DNA of 64,000 nt from Robiginitomaculum sp. (GTDB lineage Bacteria; Pseudomonadota; Alphaproteobacteria; Caulobacterales; Maricaulaceae). The notes under the pieces are model-generated. The model made no database searches and was not told where the DNA came from. It saw nothing but the letters and a program-made list of their open reading frames with translations. Where the stretch lies: positions 904,499 to 968,498 of the forward strand of contig JAJFFT010000004.1 of assembly GCA_021776525.1 (NCBI GenBank). The letters run 5' to 3'. Of the stretch, positions 9,476-17,802 are shown piece after piece; position 1 is the first letter of the stretch; each line of letters begins with the position of its first letter. Made by a program: the position numbers and the translations under genes.

Positions 9476-9726
9476 TTTCGCCGCCCCGTCGAGGGTGCAT
9501 TTTCGCACTGCGAAATTAAAGAATTAGTGCGGATCGATAGGCCAAACTTGAACCGCACTTGCGCTCATCTAGCAAGGCTTGCCATCGCGATAGCGCAAGA
9601 AAAAATGGTGCGGGTCGGCAGACCAAACTTGAACCGCACCAAAGGGCGCGACTGCGCCCCGGCGACCATTCGCCGCCCCGTCGGAGGCGCTCCTTCGCGC
9701 CGCGAGACAAAGGAAATGGTGCGCCA
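9476..9726. repeat. array of covarying hairpin repeats (order B-A-C-A-C-B-A')
   Basis: Three hairpin classes fill this interval. Class A: 9526-9559 and 9607-9640, both 34 bp, with 7-bp arms AGTGCGG/CCGCACT and GGTGCGG/CCGCACC around a loop sharing CCAAACTTGAA; the outer base pair changes on both sides together. Class B: 9476-9515 and 9668-9707, sharing CGCCGCCCCGTCG, with inner stems GTGC/GCAC and GGCGC/GCGCC. Class C: 9558-9599 (CTTGCGCT/AGCGCAAG) and 9644-9659 (GGGCGC-gact-GCGCCC). A third A-like left arm begins at 9718. The B-to-A spacing is the same in both copies. No gene is supported across it. It may be a structured non-coding RNA or a palindromic mobile repeat. Confidence 0.7.
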
Positions 9727-10107
9727 TAAGCAATAAAACTACGAACTGGCAGATGGTGCTTTATATTGATTCCAATTGCAATGTTCGTGAGTCTTATCGT
9801 TGATTTATTTGGGTTATTTTCGAACGCACCACAAGGCTAACCGGGTCAGTAATGCACCATAACGCAAGGTATGTGCAATCAGGTGCGCTTGTACTGATTG
9901 TCTCATTTCATATGAACACGGACAAAAGCGCATAGGTTCGGCGATTGCTCAAACTGCCAAGCGATGATTTTGGTTTTCGTTCTTTCTTTTTCATAAACCC
10001 TGCGCCTGAAATTTTTGAATCAGCAAAAGGTGCATAAGAGGAAATGCCGAATCCGAATGCGGGTTCAGTATACGGCAAGTTGTCCACTTTCATATGAAGA
10101 TGGACAT
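9727..10107. other. intergenic stretch with a 19-bp direct repeat
   Basis: No gene is supported. TTTCATATGAANNNGGACA occurs at 9906-9924 and again at 10088-10106, and the first 11 bases contain the palindrome TTCATATGAA. The 182-bp interval between the starts resembles a decayed insertion or target duplication. Confidence 0.4.
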
Positions 10108-10170
10108 GATGAACAAAAACCCTTTCTTAGCACAGCCCTAAATCAGACCCATAAGCGCTGACGGGGTACA
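10108..10170 (+). mobile_element. solo right end of an IS3-family element
   Basis: These 63 bp match the right end of the IS remnant at 12365-12427 with five differences. Both run from GATGAACAAAAACCC to a terminal GGGGTACA or GGGGAACA, whose reverse complement TGTACCCC equals the left end at 11824. No transposase is attached, so this is a fossil of a second, independent or partly deleted copy. Confidence 0.7.
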
Positions 10171-10219
10171 GAGAGAGCAGAAGAGTTGCTGGGGCATAAA
10201 TACGTTTCATGATTTTTCC

Positions 10220-11431
10220 TTATTTCACAAATGCAGGTAGGATTCTATCTGCGGTTTTCTGCAGGGTACTAGGCTCTCTATCGTGAGCAGTGGCCACAAC
10301 CATCAGATCAAGTTCCTCGATCAGAATGATAAACTGGCCCAAACCTCCCTGAGCATTTGCGCTGAAATAGCTTTTATTGCCGTATTTCAAATCTACATTC
10401 CACCAGAAATAACCGTACCCATAATTAGAGACATCTTTGCCGCCGCCAAAGGGGTCATCATCGCCAGTATAAAGGATCCTGCTGGTTGCTTTGGCGATAA
10501 AGGCTGCTGGAATCAGTTGTTCGCCATTCCATTTACCGTTGTTGCTGACCAAGGTGCCTACTTTGACCATAGCGCGCGATGTCATCTTCGTGCGCCAACC
10601 AGCTTCCGGCAGGCCATTATAGTGAGTCCGCCAGCCATAATTCGTGATGCCCATTTTACCGAGGAGTTCGTTTTTAATAAAGTCTGCGGCTGTCCCCGGT
10701 ACAGCAGTCTCAATGACCGTCATCACCAACATTGGACCCGTACCATATAAAAAGCTCTGAGACTCTGCGGTAATAGGGGCACTATGCTCAAAAATCGTCT
10801 GAACTAGACCTTGGCCCTTTAACGGGCCGGGATTGTCCTCAAATTCTTTCCATTTATCACCGCTGATGCGAATCCCTGTGGTCATGGTCAATGCTTGCTG
10901 TAAGGTGATTTTCTCTGCACCGTCAGCGAATTTTGCCCGGTCTATGTCTTTAAGGAAACTAACAAGGGGTTTATCCAAATCGGCCATGGTTAGATACCCC
11001 AACTGGATTGCTCGACCTAGCGCCAGACTGGTGTAGGATTTAGTTGCTGACGCTTGGAAATGGGGCAGATTAATACGGCCACGATTATAGTAGGATTCGA
11101 AAATGAGCTTGCCCTTATGCGCGATTAACAGGCTATCGAAGTAACCATGTTCGTTGTCGGCAATCTCCTGCGCCAACTGCAAAATCATGGCTTTATTGCC
11201 GCTATCGACGCCCAGTTCGCCCACGACAAGCCCGTCTTTTCTGTCCACCGGCGCTGTATCAATAAAGGCGTTCTCGAGATATGGAATATCTCTGAATGAC
11301 AACTCCGCCTCGGCGACTGTGGCCTCTGGTGCGAGGCCTTTAGTTTCTTCGGCACTTGCTGCGGCAACGCTGCTGAAACCGCTCAATATTGCGACAGCAA
11401 TTAAACTTTTGAATTTTAGATTGATGGCCAC
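10220..11431 (-). CDS. secreted serine beta-lactamase-family hydrolase
   Basis: A 403-residue protein of the class C beta-lactamase/esterase/6-aminohexanoate-oligomer hydrolase group. It has a signal peptide ending near AAAS-AEE. The nucleophile motif SATK (SxxK) is followed by the hydrophobic YTSLALGRAIQLG helix, a tyrosine motif around FLYGTGP, and a third-box equivalent near AQGGLGQFI. The start is GTG at 11431 because a good AGGAG lies seven bases upstream; the RBS overlaps the stop of a small upstream ORF. It lies between two IS right ends in the same orientation. True penicillinase activity is not implied; esterase or amide hydrolase is equally possible. Confidence 0.82.
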   Translation of the reverse strand: MAINLKFKSLIAVAILSGFSSVAAASAEETKGLAPEATVAEAELSFRDIPYLENAFIDTAPVDRKDGLVVGELGVDSGNKAMILQLAQEIADNEHGYFDSLLIAHKGKLIFESYYNRGRINLPHFQASATKSYTSLALGRAIQLGYLTMADLDKPLVSFLKDIDRAKFADGAEKITLQQALTMTTGIRISGDKWKEFEDNPGPLKGQGLVQTIFEHSAPITAESQSFLYGTGPMLVMTVIETAVPGTAADFIKNELLGKMGITNYGWRTHYNGLPEAGWRTKMTSRAMVKVGTLVSNNGKWNGEQLIPAAFIAKATSRILYTGDDDPFGGGKDVSNYGYGYFWWNVDLKYGNKSYFSANAQGGLGQFIILIEELDLMVVATAHDREPSTLQKTADRILPAFVK

Positions 11432-11440
11432 ATTAATCTC

Positions 11441-11590
11441 CTAAAACATTCCATTATAATTTCTTTCTGTAAGTTCTTTAGCGGCCCGGACGGCTGGCTT
11501 AGCTTGTTCCTTCGCCCTCTCGCGTATCAGTTGTTGCTCCATGAAACCCAAAATTGCCGCGATTCCCAAAAGAAAGTAGTGGTGGCGGTT
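11441..11590 (-). pseudogene. small membrane-protein ORF or truncated gene end upstream of the beta-lactamase-family gene
   Basis: An open frame of 49 codons without a convincing start reads through a hydrophobic segment (HHYFLLGIAAILGFMEQQ) and a charged helix (RERAKEQAKPAVRAAKEL) to a TAG that overlaps the next gene's AGGAG. A possible start lies upstream in another frame, consistent with a frameshift. It looks like real, decayed coding sequence; the function is unknown. Confidence 0.35.
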
Positions 11591-11823
11591 TTAAGTGTGA
11601 TCACATGCATTGATCTCTCTTTTTTAATAACAACATCATGTTGCACGACGGTCGTCGTAATGAAAGAAGGCTTACGATAGATGTCGTAATTGTAATGGGC
11701 TGGTAAGAATAGGGGCGATCCAGAACATGCATAGGGAAATATGCCCCATGGAACGGTGAGTTGTTAAACTCTTGAAATACGCAATTGTTTAATAATAACC
11801 CCAATAATACAATAAAAATTTGA

Positions 11824-12427
11824 TGTACCCCTAGATTTGTAGACGCCTTGCAAGGTAAAAATGTAGCAAGGAGATTTACATGTCAGGACTGAGATACTCC
11901 GAGGAATTTAAACGTGAGGCTGTGGCCCAGATCACCGATCGAGGGCATTCGGTTAAAGCGTGTCCGAGGGTTTGGGTGTTTGTACCAAGTCGATTTACGA
12001 CTGGGTCAAGCGCTATGGTCACAGGAACCGGAGCGCCGCCTTGTTGATGCCGGGAGAGCAGAGACCCGTCGTTTGAAGGCTGAGCTGGCCCGCGTGACCG
12101 AGGAGCTCGACATCCTAAAAAGGGTGAGACGGATCAGGAAATGGTCCGGGGGATCATTTCCCCGACGAACGCGCACTTTGCCAGCGAGTGCCGGTGAAGT
12201 ACGCCTTCATCAAGGCCAATCGCCGGACTTTTTCGGTGCGCTCCATGTACCGGGTGCTAAAAGTTCACCCAAGCGAGTTTTACGCTGAATGTTGCGAACA
12301 ACCCGCTCCGATGGCGATTGCTCGCTATTACGTTTCTGTCTCATCTTATCCTCCGTGAGATCAAGATGAACAAAAACCCTACCTTAGCACAGTCCTAAAT
12401 CAGGCCCATAAGCGCTGACGGGGAACA
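11824..12427 (+). mobile_element. decayed IS3-family insertion sequence
   Basis: The left end TGTACCCCTAG and the right end (reverse complement TGTTCCCCGTC) form short terminal inverted repeats. Inside are recognisable OrfA and the beginning of OrfB, but most of OrfB, including the DDE core, is missing, and several frameshifts are present. At about 600 bp it is roughly half the length of a complete IS3-family element and cannot transpose on its own. Its right end directly abuts a beheaded JAMM-domain gene. Confidence 0.8.
11880..12358 (+). pseudogene. IS3-family transposase OrfA/OrfB remnant
   Basis: The N-terminus MSGLRYSEEFKREAVAQITD is typical of IS3-family OrfA (helix-turn-helix). A missing base near 11957 shifts the frame; restoring it gives SEGLGVCTKSIYDWVKRYG. 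A second shift follows before RRLKAELARVTEELDILKR, the leucine-zipper end of OrfA. OrfB is visible as VKYAFIKANRRTFSVRSMYR followed by VLKVHPSEFY; it then jumps to a few C-terminal residues ending SVSSYPP. A strong AAGGAG precedes the start. It is non-functional. Confidence 0.8.
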
Positions 12428-12715
12428 GTTGCAATCAAAAAAACAGAAACCTATGTTGGTGAGTGGCATTCCCATCCTTGGGGGAATGCCATACCATCAG
12501 GTCGAGACTTGAAAACATGGCAGAAAGTGCTTTTCCAAGTTCAAACTACCCTAGTTTTTGGAATTACAACTCCAAGCGAAATTGGGTTTTTCATGGGAAA
12601 ATTCCAATCAGGTAAAGGGGGGAAACCCAAAACCAAAATCACCCGGTTAGAAAGCCAAATACTCTTAAACGAAGAAGTTCCCAAATGTAGGTGGATCCAG
12701 TTTATGCTAAAATAA
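12428..12715 (+). pseudogene. 5'-truncated JAMM/Mov34 protease gene, CBASS Cap3-like
   Basis: The frame is open immediately after the IS right end and continues for 95 codons, reading TETYVGEWHSHPWGNAIPSG and ending in WIQFMLK. It contains a complete JAMM zinc-protease motif: HSH, seven residues, S, two residues, D. The TYVGEWHSHP context is that of the Mov34/MPN/PAD-1 family represented by V. cholerae VC0181 (Cap3, the deconjugase of type II CBASS). The N-terminal part with the catalytic Glu is missing, apparently removed with the IS insertion or a linked deletion. No cyclase, E1-E2 (Cap2) or effector gene is left nearby. Family placement is from memory of the motif. Confidence 0.6.
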
Positions 12716-12952
12716 GGCCTCCCAAAAGTTCAATCACATATGGGAGACTTACAAATGACAAAATGGGTGGCCTTGATAAGGGTTGGGTGTCTGTTGCGCC
12801 GAACACGTTTGGTTTGGCTATCAAATCGTCTGGTTTGTTATGAATTGGGATTGAGCATTCCGTTTTTTGGTACCCTCTAGGTACCCTGCTAATATTTTCA
12901 GAATAACTCTCAATCAGGTGCGATGGTAAAATATTGATAATAAAGCGATATT
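12716..12952. other. intergenic region before tRNA-Lys
   Basis: No gene is supported. It has an octamer repeat (GGTACCCT at two places around 12870-12890) and a CTCCC/GGGAG inverted repeat just after the JAMM remnant. It lies on the 3' side of tRNA-Lys, a usual position for integration scars. Confidence 0.4.
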
Positions 12953-13028
<76 letters not shown>

Positions 13029-13111
13029 GCACAAAATGGTGCACCCGCACAATATCGCTGGGCCATTGATTTGCAAGGGTTGTTTTTGGGGTAAGCGTAA
13101 AGGGGCGTAGT

Positions 13112-13357
13112 CTAGCTGGCCTTACCGCTGCGCATTTCGCATTCACGCAGCAACATGCCCAAAACACTATATTTTGATTGTGCTCGGCGAATGATCTCAT
13201 GAAACGGTAAGCTGGCGATTGAGGTGCCCAGGCTGCACAGATCGCTCATATGTTGGTTAAGTAGCAACCGCAGAGCCTGATCACTTAAATTGTTGAGTTG
13301 GGGCATGTCCTCGGCTTCGCGTTCTATGCGATCCAAGCGTTCGTCAAGAGATTCCAT
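13112..13357 (-). CDS. 81-residue hypothetical protein
   Basis: A small soluble protein that starts with a charged helix (MESLDERLDRIEREAEDM), continues through LSDQALRLLLNQHMSDL and ends in IIRRAQSKYSVLGMLLREC. It is predicted to be mostly helical, possibly a short coiled coil at the N-terminus. No family recognised. It sits between tRNA-Lys and the LuxR regulator on the same strand. Confidence 0.5.
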   Translation of the reverse strand: MESLDERLDRIEREAEDMPQLNNLSDQALRLLLNQHMSDLCSLGTSIASLPFHEIIRRAQSKYSVLGMLLRECEMRSGKAS

Positions 13358-13509
13358 TAAGTGCTCACAAGATGAAAAGAGGTGTCGTCGTTTCCTGCGG
13401 ACTCAACAACAAGCAGGTAATGTATGGTGCTGTGTAGACACAATATTGATAATGAAAACCTGTCCAATTAGACAGGAAAAATATTAACGTTTTGGTATGG
13501 AAATAGTGC

Positions 13510-14256
13510 TCAGATTAGTATTTCAAGCTTGCGAATGGCCTCAACAACGGCTTGCAAACGCGTTGGCACCATCATTTTTTTCTTAACATTTTCAATGTGG
13601 TAGTGGACGGTTCGTTCGGATATACCCAAAAGCTGGGCGATCTCCCAATCTGTTTTGCCATAGGCAACCCAGCTGAGCGTTTCACGCTCCCTGTCTGAGA
13701 GCCCGCCTTCGGGGGCCTTGCCGGGTTGTTGTGAGTCGCTGCAAAGCGCGCAGGCTCGACGGTAAAAGGCCAATATGGAGGTTTCTATCTCCATGCGGGC
13801 GATCGTATCGATGCCATTAAAGTCTCCCGCAACCAGCATCAGGGTCGGCCTGCCGTTTCGACCTTTCAGAGGGAAACTGTAGCCCTTATGGATGCCAAAT
13901 TTCTTGATGTGCTGGAAAACTTTACGGCCGCGTGAGGTCCTGAATTTCTGGTTGTATATCTCTTCCAGCGGTGCCGGTTCGCAATCCTGTTGAGCGGTTC
14001 GGAACAATGGGCTGACAAACAGGCTTTTGGTGGCAAAATACTCATCCAGAAAGGCATCCGGGACGGTGCCTAAAATCAGATTTTCACGCCAGTCGTTTTT
14101 AACGACCCTGACTTCAGCCAGCGCAAAGGGGCCAAGAGACATGGTCTCTAGATAAGCACGAAAAATTTCTACCAGCGCTGATGAATCCTCGGCATGGATA
14201 AGCTCCAGAACAACGTCTGGCAGACAGGCATCGCGGCGTGGTGCTGCGGCGCTCAT
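13510..14256 (-). CDS. LuxR-family regulator with autoinducer-binding-like domain (LuxR solo)
   Basis: A 248-residue transcription factor. The C-terminal 65 residues form a GerE/LuxR helix-turn-helix (LSDRERETLSWVAYGKTDWE, ISERTVHYHIENVKKKM). The N-terminal 160 residues fit the autoinducer-binding domain (PLFRTAQQDCEP, GIHKGYSFPL, LMLVAGD), though not all acyl-homoserine-lactone contact residues can be verified by eye. No luxI-type synthase gene is in the window, so it is a solo that may respond to another cell's signal or an unrelated ligand. It is downstream of the ferredoxin gene on the same strand; the 55-bp gap leaves co-transcription possible. Confidence 0.85.
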   Translation of the reverse strand: MSAAAPRRDACLPDVVLELIHAEDSSALVEIFRAYLETMSLGPFALAEVRVVKNDWRENLILGTVPDAFLDEYFATKSLFVSPLFRTAQQDCEPAPLEEIYNQKFRTSRGRKVFQHIKKFGIHKGYSFPLKGRNGRPTLMLVAGDFNGIDTIARMEIETSILAFYRRACALCSDSQQPGKAPEGGLSDRERETLSWVAYGKTDWEIAQLLGISERTVHYHIENVKKKMMVPTRLQAVVEAIRKLEILI

Positions 14257-14311
14257 GCGCTTCCCTCCAGACTATAGACTACCATAATTCAGGCTTTTAA
14301 GCAAAAATGTC

Positions 14312-14659
14312 CTAGTCTGGCTCGGATCCAGGGGCCAAGGTGAGGTGAAGGCCGCTGAATTCCGGCCGCATTAAAATCTGACAGGACAGCCGCGAATTTT
14401 CCTTCACCTCAAAGGCTTCGTCCAGCATGTCTTCTTCTTCTTCAGTTGGCGGGATCAGCTTGTCGCTCCATGCGGTATCAACATACACATGGCATGTCGC
14501 ACAGGCACAGGCGCCGCCGCATTCTGCCTTGATGGGCAGGCCGTAATCACGGATCACTTCCATGGCACGCCAGCCTTCAAGCGCGACCAGTGCGTGCTCT
14601 GCACCGTCTTGTGTGGTGACATTCAGGATGATTTCAGGGTCTTGGTTTTCAGTGCTCAT
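14312..14659 (-). CDS. 2Fe-2S ferredoxin, adrenodoxin type
   Basis: A 115-residue electron carrier with the plant/adrenodoxin cluster pattern: Cys in AECGGACACATCHVYV (C-x5-C-x2-C) and the fourth Cys in LSCQILM about 38 residues later. The acidic segment PTEEEEDMLDEAF is typical of ferredoxins that bind cytochrome P450s or monooxygenases. It lies 76 bp after a ferredoxin-NADP reductase gene on the same strand, so the two probably form an NAD(P)H to ferredoxin chain. Confidence 0.9.
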   Translation of the reverse strand: MSTENQDPEIILNVTTQDGAEHALVALEGWRAMEVIRDYGLPIKAECGGACACATCHVYVDTAWSDKLIPPTEEEEDMLDEAFEVKENSRLSCQILMRPEFSGLHLTLAPGSEPD

Positions 14660-14735
14660 AATAGCGAGTTAGTACGTGCATCTGTGATGTTCAAGGTGGT
14701 CAGCCATCTCCATAACAGCCGAACGTATATCACGG

Positions 14736-15818
<1,083 letters not shown>

Positions 15819-15962
15819 TTACGGCGCAGGCCAGACAAGATCAAGCATGTTTCAGGGTGTGTGACACAGAGGTCCAATCATGACAGGCGGATTGCCGCTT
15901 TGTGGACTTGTCAGGCGCGCCACATTGTATAGGTTCCCGCGCAAAGCAAAGAGAAGCCATCT

Positions 15963-16292
15963 ATGACACATTATCAATCGGATCCACGCCATAATACTGG
16001 CCCTGAATGTCGCTCCATGGACGAGGTTCGCTATGAAATCGACCGGTTGGACCGTCTGTTGGTGGCCATGGTCAAGGAACGTCAGGACTATATGGATGCG
16101 GCGGCCCGAATCAAAGACAATCGCGGCGCAGTGCGCGACGAGGCCCGGATCGAAGATGTGGTTCAAAAAGTGTTGGTTGCGGCCAAAAAAGAAGGTCTTA
16201 GCGACCAGATCGCCGAACCGGTGTGGCGCACCATGATCGAGCAATGTATTGCCTATGAATTTTCACACTGGGATGCTTTGCGCAAAGCCTGA
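15963..16292 (+). CDS. chorismate mutase, AroQ/PchB-like
   Basis: A 109-residue single-domain protein with the all-helical AroQ pattern: MDEVRYEIDRLDRLLVAMVK, ERQDYMDAAARIKDN, then a helix ending WRTMIEQCIAYEF. It converts chorismate to prephenate for Phe/Tyr synthesis. The short form and the VWRTMIEQCI segment also fit isochorismate-pyruvate lyase (PchB) relatives, but no siderophore genes are close. It is divergent from the ferredoxin reductase gene, and its 3' end overlaps the convergent HPt gene by 40 bp. Confidence 0.85.
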   Translation: MTHYQSDPRHNTGPECRSMDEVRYEIDRLDRLLVAMVKERQDYMDAAARIKDNRGAVRDEARIEDVVQKVLVAAKKEGLSDQIAEPVWRTMIEQCIAYEFSHWDALRKA

Positions 16293-16633
16293 AGCCGCGT
16301 TTTATAGGTGTGGCTGTCAATAAAGTTCAGCGCCGCATCAACACTGTTGCGCATATCCCCAATAGCTATGGCTCGCGCCGTAGGCCCATTGGCATTCGCC
16401 TGTTCGGCCGTTTCACATGTGGTGGCCAGGTCATGGGCGCCAATGCTGCGCGCTGAACCTTTTAATGAATGTACCGCCGAGGCCCAGCTTTCGGTGTCCG
16501 TATCCGGTTCCAAAAGCCGCATCCACATCTCAACTTGTTGGCGAAACATCGCAAAGACTTCGGCTTCCAGATCCTGATCACCGCCGCTATAGCGGCGCAG
16601 GTGTTCAAGATCGATGGCAGGTGTGGTAGACAT
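16253..16633 (-). CDS. histidine phosphotransfer (HPt) domain protein
   Basis: A 126-residue helical protein with the HPt signature: the phospho-accepting His in VHSLKGSARSIGA, preceded by FRQQVEMWMRLLEP and followed by a CETAEQAN helix. Stand-alone HPt proteins relay phosphate between hybrid kinases and response regulators. No kinase gene is adjacent. Its C-terminal coding end overlaps the chorismate mutase gene on the other strand. Confidence 0.85.
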   Translation of the reverse strand: MSTTPAIDLEHLRRYSGGDQDLEAEVFAMFRQQVEMWMRLLEPDTDTESWASAVHSLKGSARSIGAHDLATTCETAEQANANGPTARAIAIGDMRNSVDAALNFIDSHTYKTRLQALRKASQCENS

Positions 16634-16754
16634 AGGCAGGCCCGTTCTTTGGGTGAATGCTCTGTTCAGCTTGGCTTCAGGTTGGTTAATTTAGTCTTAG
16701 GGTAAGGAACTGGGGTTCGCTAAACCACCCATAAATCTCTGTAAGGAGGCCATT

Positions 16755-17786
16755 ATGCGTACACAAATTTTTCTCACAACCGGAATGCTTGGCTTGTTAT
16801 TAAGCGCCGGATTGCCTGCATCTGCGGCACTGGCAGATGAACCAGTCCGTGTCGAAGCGCCGCGCATGGCGGTTCATAACGGTGATCGTGTGCGGCAGAA
16901 TCACCGCAATAATCGCAATCGTAACAATGGGAACCATCGGGCCAATAACGGTCGTCAGGGTAATCAGCATGCGAATAACAATGGTCACCGAGCCAATAAC
17001 GGTCGTCAGGGTAATCAGCATGCAAACAACAACGGTTACCGAGCCAATAATGGCGGTCAGGGTAACCGACACGTGAATAATAACGGCCATCGGAACAATG
17101 GTAATCGCGTCAACCATAATGCGGGCAACGGCAATGCGTATGCCAACCATGGTAACAATTCATACCGCAACACTGCCCGCCATGAACGCCGCGAAGCCAG
17201 GCAGGGCCGCCGCCACGAGCGCCGCCATGCACGCAATACCTATAATGGCTATCGCGGCGAGGCGCGTCATAACCGTCGCCATAACCGCGTCGAGAACCGT
17301 TACCAACGGCGTTACTCAAATAACAACCACTATTATGGTGGGCAGAGCCATTCGAACTTTTCTATAAACCTTGGGTATGGCGGGTCGCGTTATGGCCGCA
17401 ATTATTACGGCAACCGCTATGGCTATCCCTATTACAGCAGCTTTGATCTGTACCCTTGGTGGTATGGCGATAGCTATGGCTATCGCAACCGTACCGGCTA
17501 TCGCACGGGCTACGGACACCGTGGTCACTCGAACATTTATTGCACCGATCCCTATCACCAGAGCTATGGCTATAACTGGGGCAATAATTATAACAACAAA
17601 TACGCCTATAGCAGTTACACAGATGGCACCTATGGGGGCGGAGACGTCCGCGATTGTCACAGAGAAACCCAGCGCGGCGTTTATGGCCGACGCTCGGCGA
17701 TCGTTTCATCCATGGTCTGTTTCAGTCCAGACAGCGGTGATTATTACGAAACCGGTGCGCAGACCCTGGTCCGTTACGTTTACTGA
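16755..17786 (+). CDS. secreted Asn/His/Arg/Gly/Tyr-rich repeat protein
   Basis: A 343-residue protein after a strong TAAGGAGG site. A signal peptide (about 1-27, ending ASAALADE) leads into a basic, Asn-rich region (about 45-140) with near-identical repeats of the form NNGRQGNQHANNNGHRA, then an Arg/His-rich block (ARHERREARQGRRHERRHAR), then a Tyr/Gly-rich block with YGYPYYSSFDLYPWWYGDSY. The last 60 residues are of ordinary composition and carry two cysteines (RDCHRET, SMVCFSPD) besides one in IYCTDPYH. It could bind metal or nucleic acid or form an extracellular or periplasmic matrix. No function is known to me. The nucleotide repeats are internal and in frame. Confidence 0.75.
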   Translation: MRTQIFLTTGMLGLLLSAGLPASAALADEPVRVEAPRMAVHNGDRVRQNHRNNRNRNNGNHRANNGRQGNQHANNNGHRANNGRQGNQHANNNGYRANNGGQGNRHVNNNGHRNNGNRVNHNAGNGNAYANHGNNSYRNTARHERREARQGRRHERRHARNTYNGYRGEARHNRRHNRVENRYQRRYSNNNHYYGGQSHSNFSINLGYGGSRYGRNYYGNRYGYPYYSSFDLYPWWYGDSYGYRNRTGYRTGYGHRGHSNIYCTDPYHQSYGYNWGNNYNNKYAYSSYTDGTYGGGDVRDCHRETQRGVYGRRSAIVSSMVCFSPDSGDYYETGAQTLVRYVY

Positions 17787-17802
17787 TCAGGCCTAAGAAC
17801 GA

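Noticed and set aside
9526..9640. Degenerate tRNA 3' halves (the class A loops resemble a T-loop)
   Set aside because: Similarity to TTCGAACC is partial and the long perfect outer stems do not match tRNA geometry.
9527..9736. Open frames through the hairpin array on both strands
   Set aside because: Translations are repeats of the palindromic DNA (RPNLNRT-like) and have no start signal; the array is better explained as structured repeat.
9908..10093. 61-codon minus-strand frame between the two TTTCATATGAA repeats
   Set aside because: Start and stop both lie in the direct repeats and the product shows no known pattern; not supported as a gene.
16900..17080. Regular nucleotide repeats resembling a CRISPR array
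   Set aside because: Repeats are in frame with a coding sequence, adjacent without unique spacers, and encode the NNGRQGNQH units.
16774..17660. Several minus-strand frames rich in Ile/Val/Ala or His/Asp/Tyr within the repeat protein
   Set aside because: Produced by the low-complexity codons of the Asn/His-rich gene; they have no independent signals.
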